DNA from: Atriophallophorus winterbourni
Lineage: Eukaryota; Platyhelminthes; Trematoda; Plagiorchiida; Microphallidae
Direction of reading: 5' to 3'
Assembly (NCBI GenBank): GCA_013407085.1
Contig: JACCGJ010000306.1
Coordinates: 28,956-92,955 of the forward strand
DNA length: 64,000 nucleotides
The translations under genes and the position numbers were made by a program. The notes under the pieces were generated by a model. That model was not told the DNA's origin. It was given only the letters and a program-made list of their open reading frames with translations, and searched no databases. Numbering within the stretch: position 1 is the stretch's first letter; each line of letters opens with the position of its first letter. This document shows, piece after piece, positions 31,820 to 45,228 of this stretch.

Positions 31820-33150
31820 CAGGGAACATATCAATAGGCTGAAGAAACTCTCGTCTTCGGGTCGGCAGCCAACACGGGTTTCGCTGGGCAGATCTTGTCT
31901 GTCGGGAATAACTGATCACACTAAACGAATGAGACTATGTCGCTCGACCCAGCGGCTACAGGTTCACGCTTGTTATATGATATATCAAAAAGCTTTTGAA
32001 AGGTCAATCACAACTGCATCTTCAAATCTGCGCATTTGGAATACGGGGTCACATAATATTGTGGCTAACAGATTTCTGGACCGATCGGTATGGGGAGTCG
32101 CATTGCACGGTGTGCTATCGAAAAAGTATGGATTCCAAGAAGCGGGGTACCTCAAGGTTCAGTCTCGGGCCTCCGCCTTCTCCTGTTATCCATCCTGATA
32201 TTACTGAATAGTGCGAGTGTAAGCTAGTTCTTTTTTCCTTTTTCATCAATCCGATCTACTGGAAGATTGTTTGAGCAATAACAGGATTGGAGGCCTTGTA
32301 TCGCTGGTCCTAATAAATCAAATGCCGTTAACTGGGTAAATGTATTATGTTATGGCCTTGGCCCTACTTACGCCACATATAATGTCGGCCACGAAAACAA
32401 CTTTGACACCGCTGAAAAGGATTCGGGATTTGGGATCACTAATAACCTGAAACCGAATAGCATTGTCGAATAGGGTTAATCGGGTATGTGGTATATCGGA
32501 TCCTGAGGAGACTTTTCCCGGGCGGGAACTTCGAAACACTTTCCCTCATTATAAATACTTAATTCATCCAATGATGGAGTATTTGATCTCAGCCTGGTCA
32601 CCGGGGCTGCGCAAAGACATCAACTTCATGGATAGAATTTACCACCGAGCTACAAAGCTAGTTGATGAGATGCAGCACGCACCATATCAAGAGCGAATGG
32701 CCATACCAGGTTTGCCTGTTTTTACACATAGGCGAATGAGGAGCGACGTTATTCTAGCTTACAAAATACTGCTAATCGAAAACCATCGGCTCCAAGATCT
32801 AATAAAAATAATTTCCCCTCGGAATACACGTAGTCACTCTAGTTGCCTCGCAATACCGCACTCAAGACTTGACTGTCGGCGCCATTTCTCGTTTGTTCGT
32901 ATCTGCTTTCTATAGAATGCACTACAGCAAGACGTTGTGAATGCAACAAAATTTAATGTTTTTAAAAGCAAAACTAGATGCATATATCAAACAACACCTC
33001 ATAATCGGCCCTGTGTATTGAATAAACATGAACCCAGACAAACATGCAACAATGTGTTTTTGATTACATTTTCTTTTTTGAAATGGTTGTCATCGAATGG
33101 TACATGTAAAGAAATTGCTTTTTTACCTTAAAATCTTGATTCTTGATTTT
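31820..33150 (+). pseudogene. CR1-like LINE, decayed reverse transcriptase to 3' end
   Basis: Reverse-transcriptase traces run from about 31870 (SQHGFRW-like) through YQKAFERSI and a degraded GVPQGSVLG region near 32150. A clean C-terminal block follows (32540-32915): HPMMEYLISAWSPGLRKDI, IYHRATKLVDEM, RRMRSDVILAYKIL and IPHSRLDCRRHFSFVRICFL. This order matches the copy at 57.7-60.6 kb. The 3' end is the cttgattcttgattttt tail near 33135-33160. Confidence 0.8.
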
Positions 33151-33329
33151 TGAGCGGACAGAAATTACCGTCAGGATAAAGCTATTTAATTCCTACACAA
33201 AACGCAGATAATTTGAATTTCTGATAAACTCTGCAAATTAAGTAAAAGATATTGCATGCTGAATGGCAAACATGTAGTAGACTGAGCAATAAAATGATGT
33301 CACTAATAATTTTTGAGAAAAAGCACAGG

Positions 33330-34200
33330 AGATAGAAGATTTATCGCGGTAGCCGAAACGTGCACGAAGGTACCGCGGAAGCAATCACTGAACATGAATT
33401 AACAGGAAGAGCGTATCAAGGTCATTTGTTAGGTACAGTAAAACAATGTTGTTACACAGCCCCCTTCCAAAAAGTCTGGTCAGAGGAGACTTCTGATCAG
33501 GAATTGACATTTAAACGGGCCAAGAGGTATCAGGTCATTCCAGGCTGGAACCTAGTCCCACAGCAACCAGTCACTTATAAGTAAGACAAGGCACTTGATC
33601 TGCATGTATCGATTGTCGGTGATGACCATGGTAGGATACACGAAAAGTTGGTAAGTACTAAGCCGAGTCACGTCTCATATGGAGTGAACGTACTGCCGGA
33701 GCCGTCTCACATGAGGTGAACGTGCTGCTAGCGGGAATCACCCGTCTGGATTGGTCTTAGTATGAAACAAGTAGTAGAAAATATAGTCACATTCCGGAAG
33801 CTTCGAAAACATTGTCCGCGCTGAGGATTCCCTGCAACTTAAGGGAGAAAGCTGAGTGGCGTGTAGTCGGGCTGGTAAAGACCTTGCCTGATATGATGTC
33901 GTGCTGGACGGTGGGTGCTGATCGTGTTGGCTCCCGAAAAGGATGGCGACAAGCGTCGGCGATCTGTGGGTGGTGCGTGCCACGGTTTCTACAATGGGAG
34001 GTGCATGTGTACCGGAAGGGATACATGATTGATGCGTGTATTTTGGGCTACCGGGTAGGATGGCGACAAGCGTCGGTGATCCGTGGGTGGCGTGTGCAAC
34101 GGTTAACACAGCGGGAGGTGCATGTGTTTCTGATATGTGAGAAGGAAAAACTCTCTGGTGCATGGGTTCATGGCTACGACTGAGTTATATTGAAGAGGCA
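33330..34200. repeat. GC-richer island with short tandem duplications
   Basis: More GC-rich than its surroundings. An ~87-bp unit occurs twice, at about 33930-34016 and 34046-34132, sharing aggatggcgacaagcgtcgg, gtgggtgg and gggaggtgcatgtgt. A smaller pair at 33667-33727 shares gtctca.atg.ggtgaacgt.ctgc. No coding family recognised. It may be a non-autonomous repeat or a satellite fragment. Confidence 0.6.
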
Positions 34201-34329
34201 CCAAAAACATTCATGGGATATACCAAGCGATAATAACGTGTTAAAAATCCTCTACATAATTTGCAAATGTGCCGTTTCGGACGCCTATTCGCTCTGAAGA
34301 TGGCGAATTGTGGGTAAATACTTGATTTT

Positions 34330-37300
34330 GTTGTTGGCCTCCGTCGGTCGATGTCGACCATGGATGTATATCACATCGCATGAATTTCATGTTTTGCAGC
34401 ATTTTGATGACTAAACAGTCTGATTCGGAGGAACAATCTCTCCCGCGCGCTTGCAACGATTATCAGAACTCTGTTGTAGTGACCAGTTGCACGCCGGCGG
34501 CGTGATCTGCGTTCAGCAGCCAAGAGCTGTATTTGCTCCTTCCCGGCTTGCAGACGACGCTTTGCACAATGCCTCCAAAGTGAGCGGTCAAGAGCAAGTT
34601 CTTCCCAGCTTGCGGGGTCAATGTCAAGAGCTTTCATATCTCTTTTGCAAACATCTTTGTACCGCAAGGGCGGTCTGCCCAATGGTCGACTTCCTAATTG
34701 CAACTCACCGTAGGGTAGATCTTTCGAGAAAACGACCATTTTCCATTCTATAGACATGACCAAGCCACCGCAGACGGCGCTGACGTAATAGGATGAATAT
34801 GCTCTGTAGACCAGCTTTTGAAAGCACTTCAGCGTTAGTCCCTCTGTCCATCCACGATATGTTCAAGATACGACGGATGCTTCGTAGATGGAAAGCATTC
34901 AGCTTCCGTTCGTGTCTTGCGTGGGTGGCCCAGGTTTCACTGCCGTATAGTAAAGCATTTAGTACGCACGCGCTGTATACCATCATCTTTGTCTTTACAG
35001 TCAGTTTGCGGTAACCCCAAACACGAGAGTTCAATCGGGCCAAAATGACAGCTGCTCTGAAAATCCGCTTATAAATCTCCGTGTCTAGCAAGAAGGTATC
35101 CTCACTGTTGAAAGCCAATATATGTGAAATGATGTACTGGTTCGGCGACGTTCCAACAGTGATGATTGTGGCATACAGTCCCTTGACCAAGGACTTTGGT
35201 CTTGCTCATGCTGAGTGTTAGACCAAAGTCTTTGCATGCCGACGAAAAACAGTCCATTAGCGACTGTAGGTTCTCTTGGGAGTGAGCAATAAAGGCTGCA
35301 TCGTCGGCAAACAACAGGTCACGGATTATCACATCCCGTACTTTGGTTTGTGCTCTCAACCGATTCAAGTTGAAAAGCTTGCCATCACTTCGCGTGCGTA
35401 TGTAAATGCCTTCTGTTCTCGTACTGAAAGCGTGCTTCAGAAGCAGAGCAAAGAAAATGCCGAACAGCGTGGGAGCAAGAACACACCATTGTTTGACGCC
35501 TCGGCGAATTTCAAATGCTTCTGAACTGCAACCGTTAAAATGGACTGAGCCTTTCATGCCTGAGTGGAACGAAATAACGAGTCTCAGCAGCCTTGGGGGG
35601 CAGCCTATCAGATCGAGCATTTTGAAGAGACCCTCCCTGCTAACGTAGTCGAATGCCTCAGTTAAATCAATAAAAACAGCGTATAATGGCATACGCTGTT
35701 CCCGACACTTTTCTTGAAGTTGTCTCAGGGAGAAGATCATGTCAACGGTTGATCTTCCCTTTCGGAAGCCACATTGAGATTCGGAGTAAATTCTATCAGC
35801 TAAAACTTGCAGCCGGATCTGTAAGACTTTCGCAAACAATTTGCCTACAACATTCAGAAGGGAGATTTCTCTGTAATTGTTGCAGTCGCCTCTATCTCCT
35901 TTATTCTTGAATAGCGTGATGATCTTTGTGTCTCGCATCTCTTGTGGGACACCCCCCTCCTGCCAGCACTGAAGAAGCAAATGGTGAAGAGGCTGTAATA
36001 ATGCTGCTATACCGCATTTGATGAGCTCAGGTGGAATTCCGTCGTCACCAGGGGCCTTCCCATTCGCTAAGCGGTCGATTGCCTTATTGAGCTCATCAAG
36101 AGTAGGAGGGGTATCTAGATATTCAAGGGTCGGCAACCGTTCGACATTTTCAAGTGCATGCGGTAGAACCGTACTGTCCCTAGAGTAGAGGGAGGAGAAG
36201 TGCTCTACCCATCTTTCCATCTGTTGAGTTTTTTCGACAATCGGCTTACCAGATAAAGACTTAATGGGAGCCGTTTTAAGTTTGTTTGGGCCAATGGCTC
36301 TCTTGATCCCATCATACATACCGTGAAAATTGCCGGTATCCGAAGCTTTTTGGATATTGAGGCTAACTTCAGTCCAATAGTCGTTTGCACAACGCCTTGC
36401 AGTCTGTTGGACCTTATTTCTAGCTGCTCTTAGAAGACGTAAGTTTTCATCTGTTGGCATACCTTCGAACCTCAAGAATGCTGAGCGTTTCTCATTTAGC
36501 ACAGCAGTCATCTCAGAAGCGTTTGCTTCGAACCAGTCGCTCGTTCGAGCTTTCTTCGGACCGAAAGTGGAAAGTGCGACTCGGCATATGCAGCTTTTTA
36601 TCAATCCCCAGTTCTCTGGAGCAGATTCAAGTGGGGTTGTCTTGTTGAACTCGTCCGTGAAGGCTTTTGCGAATCTCGCAGTTAGATTAGGTTCGCACAT
36701 GCGAGTGACGTCTATCCTAGGGTTAGCAGACAATTTGGTGCGGTGAAATCTCGTGTGGGGGATCTTCAGTTTTGCACAGACCAGTGAATGATCAGTGTCG
36801 CAGTCTGCGCTTTGATATGATCTGGTGAGGAGCACGCTTCCTATATTAGTACGCTTAACGAGAATAGGATCAAGCTGATGCCAATGCTTAGAGCGAGGAT
36901 GCTTCCAAGAGACTTTATGCTGTGGTTTTGTTTGACAGAAAGTGTTACTAACACAAAGATTGAACTGTGTGCACAATTCTAAAAGGCGTTGCCCATTTTC
37001 ATTGGTTTTACCTACACCGAACCTTCCGAGACAGTTTTGCCAAGACTCGTAGTCTGCACCAACTCTGGCATTAAAATCACCCAATACCACTACACAGTTT
37101 TTCTGTGGCACGTTTTTCAGGACGGCTGTGAGGTTATGATAAAAAGAGTCTTTTTCAGCAGGCGTCGCAGAGAGCGTCGGTGCATAAACGTTGACCAACG
37201 TAATGGTACCAGTAATGCACCTCAGATTTAGAGTCCAAATCCGTTCGCTCCCGCTGCTGCTCGGTTCTGTTGCTTTTAATATGTTGTTTCGCACGGCAAA

Positions 37301-38285
37301 CCCAACTCCATGCAGTCGAGGCTCATCGGAACCTCTTCCTTTCCAAAAGAATGTGTAATCACTTTCTGTTAGCTTACCAGTGTCTGGTAAGCGCGTCTCT
37401 TATAGGGCAGCCACGTCGACATTCAGCCTCTTTAGCTCGTTGTTAATCACAGCGGACTTTCTAACGCCTCTGATATTCGAGACGTAGTCATGAAATCCTG
37501 GAAGCATGGACCGGACGTTCTAGGTTCCAAGTTTCAGAACTGACATTTGTTGTTTGGTATTTCGATTCGCTGGTGCGGAAAAATACAGTCTGCTTGTCGG
37601 TTGATTCCTAATCCCCATGCACCCAATGAGGATAGCAGACCGTGGCGAGACGGCACCTTATTGACTGAGAGCTGCCCAGCTTGAGGCGGGCGGTAGCCGT
37701 CCAATGAGACCTGGAAGTCTCTCCCACCCTCGAAAGCAGCCCCAGGCGCTTAGCTCTACGCCAGTCGAGCCATAGCTTTTAACCGGTATCTGCTGCTTCC
37801 CGTGTTATTTTCCGTAGAAGCGGAATGGAGTGTCCTCTCCATTGGTGCGTTGTGATGTACGCCAGGGCAGTTCAATATGGAGAACTAGCTGTTGCCCATG
37901 CAGCAAGTGCTCCCTCTCCACGGCACCACTGGAACCAAAGGAACAGCTAGGTTGATACGTTTGGACAACGATGCCGTCGCAGTAGCTGGCAGGACGAAGT
38001 TGAATGAACTTCGGACTGCCTAACGGGACTCCGGCTCCGGATTTTTCCTCGAGGTTGACTTCTGAAGCCTTTTCCATGGATGGATGTAGCCACAAGGCAG
38101 TGGAGGTTTGAGATAAGGGTTTTCCTTCCCCTAGGTGGGCCGCCTTCATGGACTAACGAGCTCCACCAGCTCGAAGCTAGCTGGTTTTGAGGCGCCAGTC
38201 AGCCGCCTTCGCCCTTTCTCCTGTCAGTAGAAGCAGTTCCGCCGGGTCACACAGGACCACGCGTGCAGGCGTGAAAAGGATTTGA
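34330..38285 (-). mobile_element. RTE-like LINE, near full length
   Basis: Element running right to left: a 5' region from about 38285, an ORF beginning with ATG at 37546, and a 3' end near 34330. The coding part has an APE-type endonuclease, reverse transcriptase and a C-terminal tail. Lesions seen: two nonsense codons early in the endonuclease (LGT*NVR at about 37521, AAL*ETR at about 37401), a frameshift near 35120 and another near 34725. Upstream of the ATG, the - strand frame 38149-37805 and GC-rich sequence resemble a 5' leader. Fragments of the same family occur at 8.2, 21.2 and 27.5 kb. The clade is inferred from overall similarity; confirm with a tree. Confidence 0.88.
35102..37294 (-). 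CDS. RTE-like LINE polyprotein: endonuclease and reverse transcriptase
   Basis: A 730-residue open frame, the main surviving part of the ORF that truly starts at 37546. Residues about 1-185 are the endonuclease: VNVYAPTLS, VVLGDFNARVG and, at the end, CDTDHSLV. The reverse transcriptase follows (about 430-700): NNYREISLLNVVGKLFAKVL, QCGFRKGRSTVDMI, AVFIDLTEAFDYVSREGL (Lys to Glu in the usual TKAFD), RRGVKQWCVLAPTLFGIFFA and the catalytic LLFADDAAFIAHS. After about residue 725 the frame is lost; the tail continues in the frame of 35190-34705 (YGSETWATHARHERKL, RRLRWLGHVYRM) and then that of 34763-34371. Confidence 0.88.
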   Translation of the reverse strand: MRNNILKATEPSSSGSERIWTLNLRCITGTITLVNVYAPTLSATPAEKDSFYHNLTAVLKNVPQKNCVVVLGDFNARVGADYESWQNCLGRFGVGKTNENGQRLLELCTQFNLCVSNTFCQTKPQHKVSWKHPRSKHWHQLDPILVKRTNIGSVLLTRSYQSADCDTDHSLVCAKLKIPHTRFHRTKLSANPRIDVTRMCEPNLTARFAKAFTDEFNKTTPLESAPENWGLIKSCICRVALSTFGPKKARTSDWFEANASEMTAVLNEKRSAFLRFEGMPTDENLRLLRAARNKVQQTARRCANDYWTEVSLNIQKASDTGNFHGMYDGIKRAIGPNKLKTAPIKSLSGKPIVEKTQQMERWVEHFSSLYSRDSTVLPHALENVERLPTLEYLDTPPTLDELNKAIDRLANGKAPGDDGIPPELIKCGIAALLQPLHHLLLQCWQEGGVPQEMRDTKIITLFKNKGDRGDCNNYREISLLNVVGKLFAKVLQIRLQVLADRIYSESQCGFRKGRSTVDMIFSLRQLQEKCREQRMPLYAVFIDLTEAFDYVSREGLFKMLDLIGCPPRLLRLVISFHSGMKGSVHFNGCSSEAFEIRRGVKQWCVLAPTLFGIFFALLLKHAFSTRTEGIYIRTRSDGKLFNLNRLRAQTKVRDVIIRDLLFADDAAFIAHSQENLQSLMDCFSSACKDFGLTLSMSKTKVLGQGTVCHNHHCWNVAEPVHHFTYIGFQQ

Positions 38286-40775
38286 AGCTTTTGGATGTGA
38301 TGAGGGTTCTTCCAAAGTTCTTCTATCACCGTATATTCGTGCAAACCGAGAGAGTTAATTTTCTTCAGACAACTGATGGATTAGCTCATATTTTGAAGAC
38401 TACATCTGATGACTTTGCGCAATGTTATGATCAAGTCTTCTGCGCAAAATGTTTGTCAGAGCAAGTAGCTTCGGCGTGATCCATTCAATTCAACTGCAGT
38501 CTTCTACATGTCGGACAACATTTTATCAAGCTTTTGGTAAACAAATCTTCAACAGAAACGAAAATCTCCGACTATTTTCAGTCTATATAGGCGGGAGCTT
38601 TCTAAACGGACAACTAAATTAGACTCATATACATGGTATTGTAAATCTGTCTGATTATTTCTCACCATAAATATCGAATTTAACATCTATATATTGAGCT
38701 AGCACTTTCAGCAGAAGTTTCCGAATGCAATAGCCTATTATTTTACTGTTGGGGTCATTATAATAAACGAATTTACATCGTTTATAGTCGAATATTTGTC
38801 AGGAATTTGTATATTTTCGAAGTTATCGATATCAACATATATCTTCATTTAAATAGTGTAAATAGTTGATACAAAACTTGTCTTTCTCTAATGTTCTATA
38901 AACATGAGATTTCTGGTCAATATTCACTTACCCAAATCAAAAACATTGATATACACTGGAAGCATGGTAAATATTTAATGGTATAGGGAAAAATAGATTC
39001 AATCTCACTTTTAAAATATATTTGTTTAGATTCACGTAATGAATGTTGAAAGTAAAACGTCGGTGAACAGAAGTAAACAGTGGTCAGTTAGAGCACTTCA
39101 TTTACATGAATATCACACAAGGATTTCGCTATTTGCATAATCTTGTCGTTTCGGGGATATTTTAGTAGCAGTCTGTGCTATATGATATCTCGGTTTTTTA
39201 TTTTATAAATATTTCGAATCATATCTGGTTTTATCATAGCAAAAACAAATAGATTTTACTAGTAAAGCTTCCTTCTCTCTGCGAGAAGTTAGTTGAATTC
39301 CCGTTGTCTTTTTGTCTCATGAGGCATATTAAGTGGTAAAAATTATGGAGTTTGAGCTGCACGATTTAGTTATTAGTGTGAATTGGGCAAGTATGAATAA
39401 TGAATGTCGTTGAGGTGGTACAATATTAATCCAATTATTAGATCCATCAATATGTCACTTACCAGTGTTATAAACGTTGTTGTAGGTTACTGCAATAGAG
39501 TGACAATTTCAAGTTCCATAAAATGGTTAACTAAAACTTTTACAAAAAATAGCAACGATCACATTAGTAAAATTTTTTGAATTGGGTGTTGCTTGTCTGT
39601 AAACCCTACCCATAGAAATGATGTGCAATATTTGCTAAGTTTTAAATTGAGGATATTTAGTTAATAAACAAACTAAGATATTACCCTCATATAAAAAATA
39701 ATATAGATAATCTTCAATCATTTTTCTTTCCTGTGTTAGTAATGTCATAAAAAGTTGTGTTTCGTTGGCTTTAGCGGAAAATGTAAACCGCGACATTTCG
39801 CATGCACTGAGAGGCTTTAAACTACTTTTCGATGCCTCTCATTCTAAGACCAACAAACCCAGATGACTGTTATGCATCCAACGGTAAAAATTTCATTGTT
39901 TCTAGATTAAACAAAAGTTCAATATAGAAATCATATCGTCCTAATTAAATCCAGAATTGTTTTAAAACGACGATTAAAAAATGCCAGAAAACGGGATTTT
40001 AAAATGATGATTAAATAGGTAAGTTCATTATTCACGTAGTATTCAAATACGATTGAGAGGAATCAATCTCCTGAATTCCAAATTTTCATCAATTATACCA
40101 TCCTTTATATAGATATACATATATACATATAGATAGATACAAGTGTATGCATCAAATCTATATGTGTAATCATAAATTACAATAAACTCTCGGTAGACAG
40201 GAAGTTTTACTTTTGTACTGGCAGATCATTCTTCAACAAATCGTTCAACCATGCAGAAAAATGCATATTTGTATTCGAAAGCCTGCATTTTCATATGCAC
40301 AATTGTATTAAACACCATGCTAACTGAGTGGCGTGTGTGGTAAAAAAAATTACATTTCCGGAAGCTTAAATCAGAAAGTTGACTTTTGGCCAAAGGTGTT
40401 TATCATAAAAGTTTGACATGATTTGTTATTGCCAAGAGTAAAATTAGAGCGATATTTATAATTTGACAAAGGATTATACTGCTCTTGGCTTATAAACATA
40501 GTTTATGAGAGAATGTTGATTTTGTAGTGCACAATGCAAAGAAGAAGGTTTCCCAAGATTTTTTTGTGTAAAACGCTGCGTGAACATAACGTTATTGCGT
40601 TTACGAGGAGGTGTGTGTACTTGATTGACATGAAGGAAGGTAATAGCGATCGTGATTTGTAATAGATCGAATACTTTTTTTCTGTGAATCGCCTCAATGA
40701 TTCGAACATAATCCATACAAGATCGTGTAAATTGTTCATATTGACCAGTTCTTGCATAAAACCTGTGAACAAACT
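38286..40775. other. AT-rich intergenic stretch
   Basis: One short open frame (38282-38479, +) lies next to the LINE 5' end and has no motif. Otherwise AT-rich with a small tatata/catata microsatellite near 40105-40140. No gene or repeat family was recognised. Confidence 0.4.
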
Positions 40776-42909
40776 GTACTAAAATAACAACAAGGAAGTT
40801 TTAATACACCCTATATTTACATGCAGAAACATAATATTTGATAAACGATACTTGATTGAATCCTAAATAATTAGCGCGGTTCACTCAAATATCTGGTCAA
40901 TATTGCTCACCAGTAAAGCGTTTATTTTCGTAAGCAGCTGCATAAGAATAAGAAAATAGTTGAGGTGATTTTATAAATAATTGCACAAAGATGACTACGG
41001 CATTCGAGTTCTTCTTCTAAATAATCGTGCTGTTCGTCTTTAATATCGTCATTTTTATCCTTGCAGATTTTTTCGAATGCAAATACAGTGGTTCGCTCAA
41101 TTTATACCCAGAAACATTTTATTCAATATCAAGAATACAATTTTGAGTCAGCAACAATCAAAACGTCATTCAAATAAGCCAACGGCTTATTGTTGTTTCA
41201 AGCTCACATATCACCTTAGTTTCCTCCAAAAAGTCAACCAACGACAAAATAGCAACCCTACATGAATTTGGGTTTGGTAAAATCGCATGGAAACGGTTTA
41301 AGTGAGGCACACTTCGGAAATAAGAGTCTATGCACACTGTCGCTAAGTAATGCAAGTCGTCAATTTAACACAAACGAACCAAAGTTGGTGTGAACTTGCG
41401 TTGCTACGGTTGGCATGAAATCGATTAAAAATTAGATCGAGGTAGCAATCGGTACAGATACATCAAGGCCGAAGTTTTTTATCTGGATTTGCATGTGTTC
41501 GGTTTTCTCTATGTGTGAACGAAACACTTGAACCATTGGCTTTCTGGTGTTGTGAAACGCCAATTTGAACATGATTGGCGTTAGAAAGGTTTATTTCTAA
41601 ATTGATTCGGACGGAATCGATAAAATCTAAACGGCAAGTTGACGCAATGTTAAACACGTAATTCGCTTGAGATTGCTTATTTTTTATCAAGTTGCTCAAA
41701 ATAACTAACGGACTCACATATTTGTCTTCGAGCTATGAAAATAGAATAAAATGTGTGAATTATACTTATTTAGTTTCCTTTTTGCTTTTTCTTTTGTATG
41801 ATTGTTAACAAATAAAACAAACTGGTTAATTTCTTCAAACGGAAGCAGCTCTCAAACATGGCACAGTCTCGAATAATTACATCTGCATTACAGAGATCAC
41901 GCACACGAATCACTTAAATATGTTGATGTCGTGATGTAGCTTATTACATTTCAATGTAAAATTGATCGAAAAATATAACTAACATTTTTGCTTTATTAAT
42001 CCGACTAATTTATTACTTTGTAATTATTATGGTATTATTATAATTATTATAATTATTATATTGACCATAATTATAACGATTGTTTATTTGACTCACTAAC
42101 TGGTGGAATTTCTGCTACAAAAAGGGAGAAATTTCTACCAGCAGTCCAAAATATACTAACATTTAATGCTGCATGTCTGACAAAACTAAAGTTTAAAACA
42201 TCGAATTTGCAATTCTTGCAGTTTTTTAGTTGAAGATCTGTTTCAAATTATTTACCTTTCACAAAAAAGCCTCATGTACCACAGCTTTTCAAGATGATAA
42301 ATTTATTGAAGGGATCTGTTTCTGAACCCAAAATGAGACCATGAAGGCGGATATGCGCGCAAAAGATGATTATCAGTTGTACGTTCATTGTGCACTTGAA
42401 AAGAAGTCAGCATTTGTCACCATGGATTTTATAAGAAGCTGGTTAAATATTGTGCACAATTTAACATTTGTATAGCTCGTTCCCGCTGTGTCAAGCGAAA
42501 TAATTCTAAAATTGCTGTGCATATCGTACTTCTTTGAAGCGAATGCAAATGAATCATCCATTAAATTAATTTCTCCACATGCTATTAACTGATTTCTTCG
42601 TATCAACGGAAGACAATTTTGAATGCGCACTGTTCAAACGTAATACGGGATATCTAGTTTAACAATGAAACAATTGGCCTGAATATTGTTTTGAGTACGA
42701 CATATTTTCAGCAAATTCTACATTAACCACACACATATTCTGAATAGAGTTTAAGAAGAAAAAGAAATTAGGTTTATAAAAACCTTTGGATTTGAAGTCA
42801 AATTTTAGAATTCAAATTAGCTTCAAATTCGTGTACCAGCGATATCAAACTTTGCCAGGGTAATTGAATTCATTTTAGTCTGCAAATTTTTTACAGCCGT
42901 GATTTTGCA
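40776..42909. repeat. Tandem duplication, unit 1
   Basis: This 2134-bp unit begins at gtactaaaataac and is repeated immediately to the right. Its open frames on the - strand (41717-41463, 42630-42385) also occur in unit 2. Stops, frameshifts and amino-acid changes differ between units, so coding is not supported. Confidence 0.88.
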
Positions 42910-45228
42910 GTACTAAAATAACAACAAGGAAGTTTTATTACACCATATATTTACATGCAGAAACATAATATTTGATAAACGATACTTGATTGATTCCTAA
43001 ATAATTAGCGCGGTTCACTCAAATATCTGGTCAATATTGCTCACCAGTAGTTCTGTAAACAACTGCATAAGAATAAGAAAATAGTTAAAGTGATTTTATA
43101 AATAATTGCACAAAGATGACTACGGCATTCGAGCTCTTCTTCCAAATAATTGTGCTGTTCGTTTTTAATATCGTCATTTTTATCCTTGCAGATTTTTTCG
43201 AATGCAAATAGAGTGATTCGCTCAATTTATACCCAGAAAAGTTTTATTCAATATCAAGAATATAATTTTGTGTCAGAAACAGTCTAAAACGTCATTCAAA
43301 TTAGCCAACGGCACATTGTTGTTTCAAGCTCACATATCACCTTAGTTTGCTCCAAAAAGTCAACCAACGACAAAATAGCAACCCTACATGAATTTGGGTT
43401 TGGTAAAATCGCATGGAAACGGTTTAAGTGAGGCACACTTCGGAAATAAGAGTCTATGCACACTGTCGCTAAGTAATGCAAGTCGTCAATTTAACACAAA
43501 CGAACCAAAGTTGGTGTGAACTTGCGTTGCTACGGTTGGCATGAAATCGATTAAAAATTAGATCGAGGTAGCAATACGACAAAAATAGCAACCCTACATG
43601 AATTTGGGTTCTGTACAATCGCATGGAAACGGTTTAAGTGAGGCACACTTCGGAAATAAGAGTCTATGCACACTGTCGCTATGTATTGCAAATCGTCAAT
43701 TTAACACAAACGAACCAAAGTTGGTGTGAACTTGCGTTGCTACGGTTGGCATGAAATCGATTAAAAATTAGATCGAGGTAGCAATCGGTACAGATACATC
43801 AAGGCCGAAGTTTTTTATCTGGATTTGCATGTGTTCGGTTTTCTCTATGTGTGTACGAAAAACTTGAACCATTGGATTTCTCTCGTGTTGTGAAACGCCA
43901 ATTTGAACATGATTGGCGTTAGAAAGTTTTATTTCTAAATTGATTCGGACGGAATCGATAAAATCTAAACGGCAAGTTGACGCAATGTTAAACACGTAAT
44001 TCGCTTGAGATTGCTTATTTTTTATCAAGTTGCTCAAAATAACTAACGAACTCACATCTTTGTCTTCGAGCTATGAAAAAAGAATAAAATGTGTGAATTA
44101 TACTTATTTAGTTTCCTTTTTTCTTTTCCTTCTGTATGATTGTTAACAAATAAAACAAACTGGTTAATTTCTTCAAACGGAAGCAGCTCTCAAACATGGC
44201 ACACTCTCGAATAATTACATCTGCATTACAGAGATCACGCACACGAATCACTTAAATATGTTGATGTCGTGATGTAGCATTATACATTTCAATGTAAAAT
44301 TGATCAAAAAATATATCTAACATTTTTGCTTTATTAATCCGACTAATTTATTTCTTTATAATTATCATAGTATTATTATTATTATTATTATTATGTTGAC
44401 CATAATTATAAAGATTGTTTATTTGACTCACAATTTTCTAAACTTTCTGCTACAAAAAGGGAGAAATTTCTACCAGCAGTCCAAAATATACTAACATTTA
44501 ATGCTGCATGTCTGACAAAACTAAAGTTTAAAACATCGAATTTGCAATTCTTGCAGTTTTTTAGTTGAAGATCTGTTTCAAATTATTTACCTTTCACAAA
44601 AAAGCCTCATGTACCACAGCTTTTCAAGATGATAAATTTATTGAAGGGATCTGTTTCTGAACCCAAAATGAGACCATGAAGGCGGATATGCGCGCAAAAG
44701 TTGATTATCAGTTGTACGTTCATTGTGCACTTGAAAAGAAGTCAGCATTTGTCACCATGGATTATATAAGAAGCTGGTTAAATATTGTGCACAATTTAAC
44801 ATTTGTATAGCTCGTTCCCGCTGTGTCAAGCGAAATAATTCTAAAATTGCTGTGCATATCGTACTTCTTTGAAGCGAATGCAAATGAATCATCCAAAAAT
44901 TTAATTTCTCCACATGCTATTAACTGATTTCTTCGTATCAACGGAAGACAATTTTGAATGGGCACTGTCCAAACGTAATACGGGATATCTAGTTTAACAA
45001 TGAAACAATTGGCCTGAATATTGTTTTGAGTACGACATATTTTCAGCAAATTCTACATTAACCACACACATTTTCTGAATAGATTTCTCGAAGAAAAGAG
45101 AAATTAGCTTTATAAAAACCTTTGGATTTGAAGTCAAATTTTAGAATTCAAATTAGCTTCAAATTCGTCTTTGCCATGGTAATTGAATACATTTTAGTCT
45201 GCAAATGTTTTACAGCCGTGATTTTGCT
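42910..45228. repeat. Tandem duplication, unit 2
   Basis: Second copy of the unit starting at 40776, highly similar along its length. It is longer mainly because of an internal 209-bp tandem duplication: copies at 43367-43575 and 43576-43785, each starting acgacaaaa and ending gaggtagcaat. Unit 1 has this segment once (about 41240-41455). The bases gtact stand at all three unit boundaries (40776, 42910, 45229). Confidence 0.88.

Noticed and set aside
33738..34183. Overlapping 120-140 codon frames on both strands
   Set aside because: They overlap in opposite directions over a GC-richer tandem repeat, lack motifs and are explained by low stop density.
41463..45049. Paired - strand open frames in both tandem units (41717-41463 with 44055-43768; 42630-42385 with 45049-44762) as exons of a real gene
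   Set aside because: The shared frame has TGA in unit 1 where unit 2 has TGG, TAA in unit 2 where unit 1 is open, and a frameshift in the other block. Substitutions are mostly amino-acid changing. A related stretch near 48.97 kb has stops in the same frame. Similarity follows the DNA duplication, not coding constraint.
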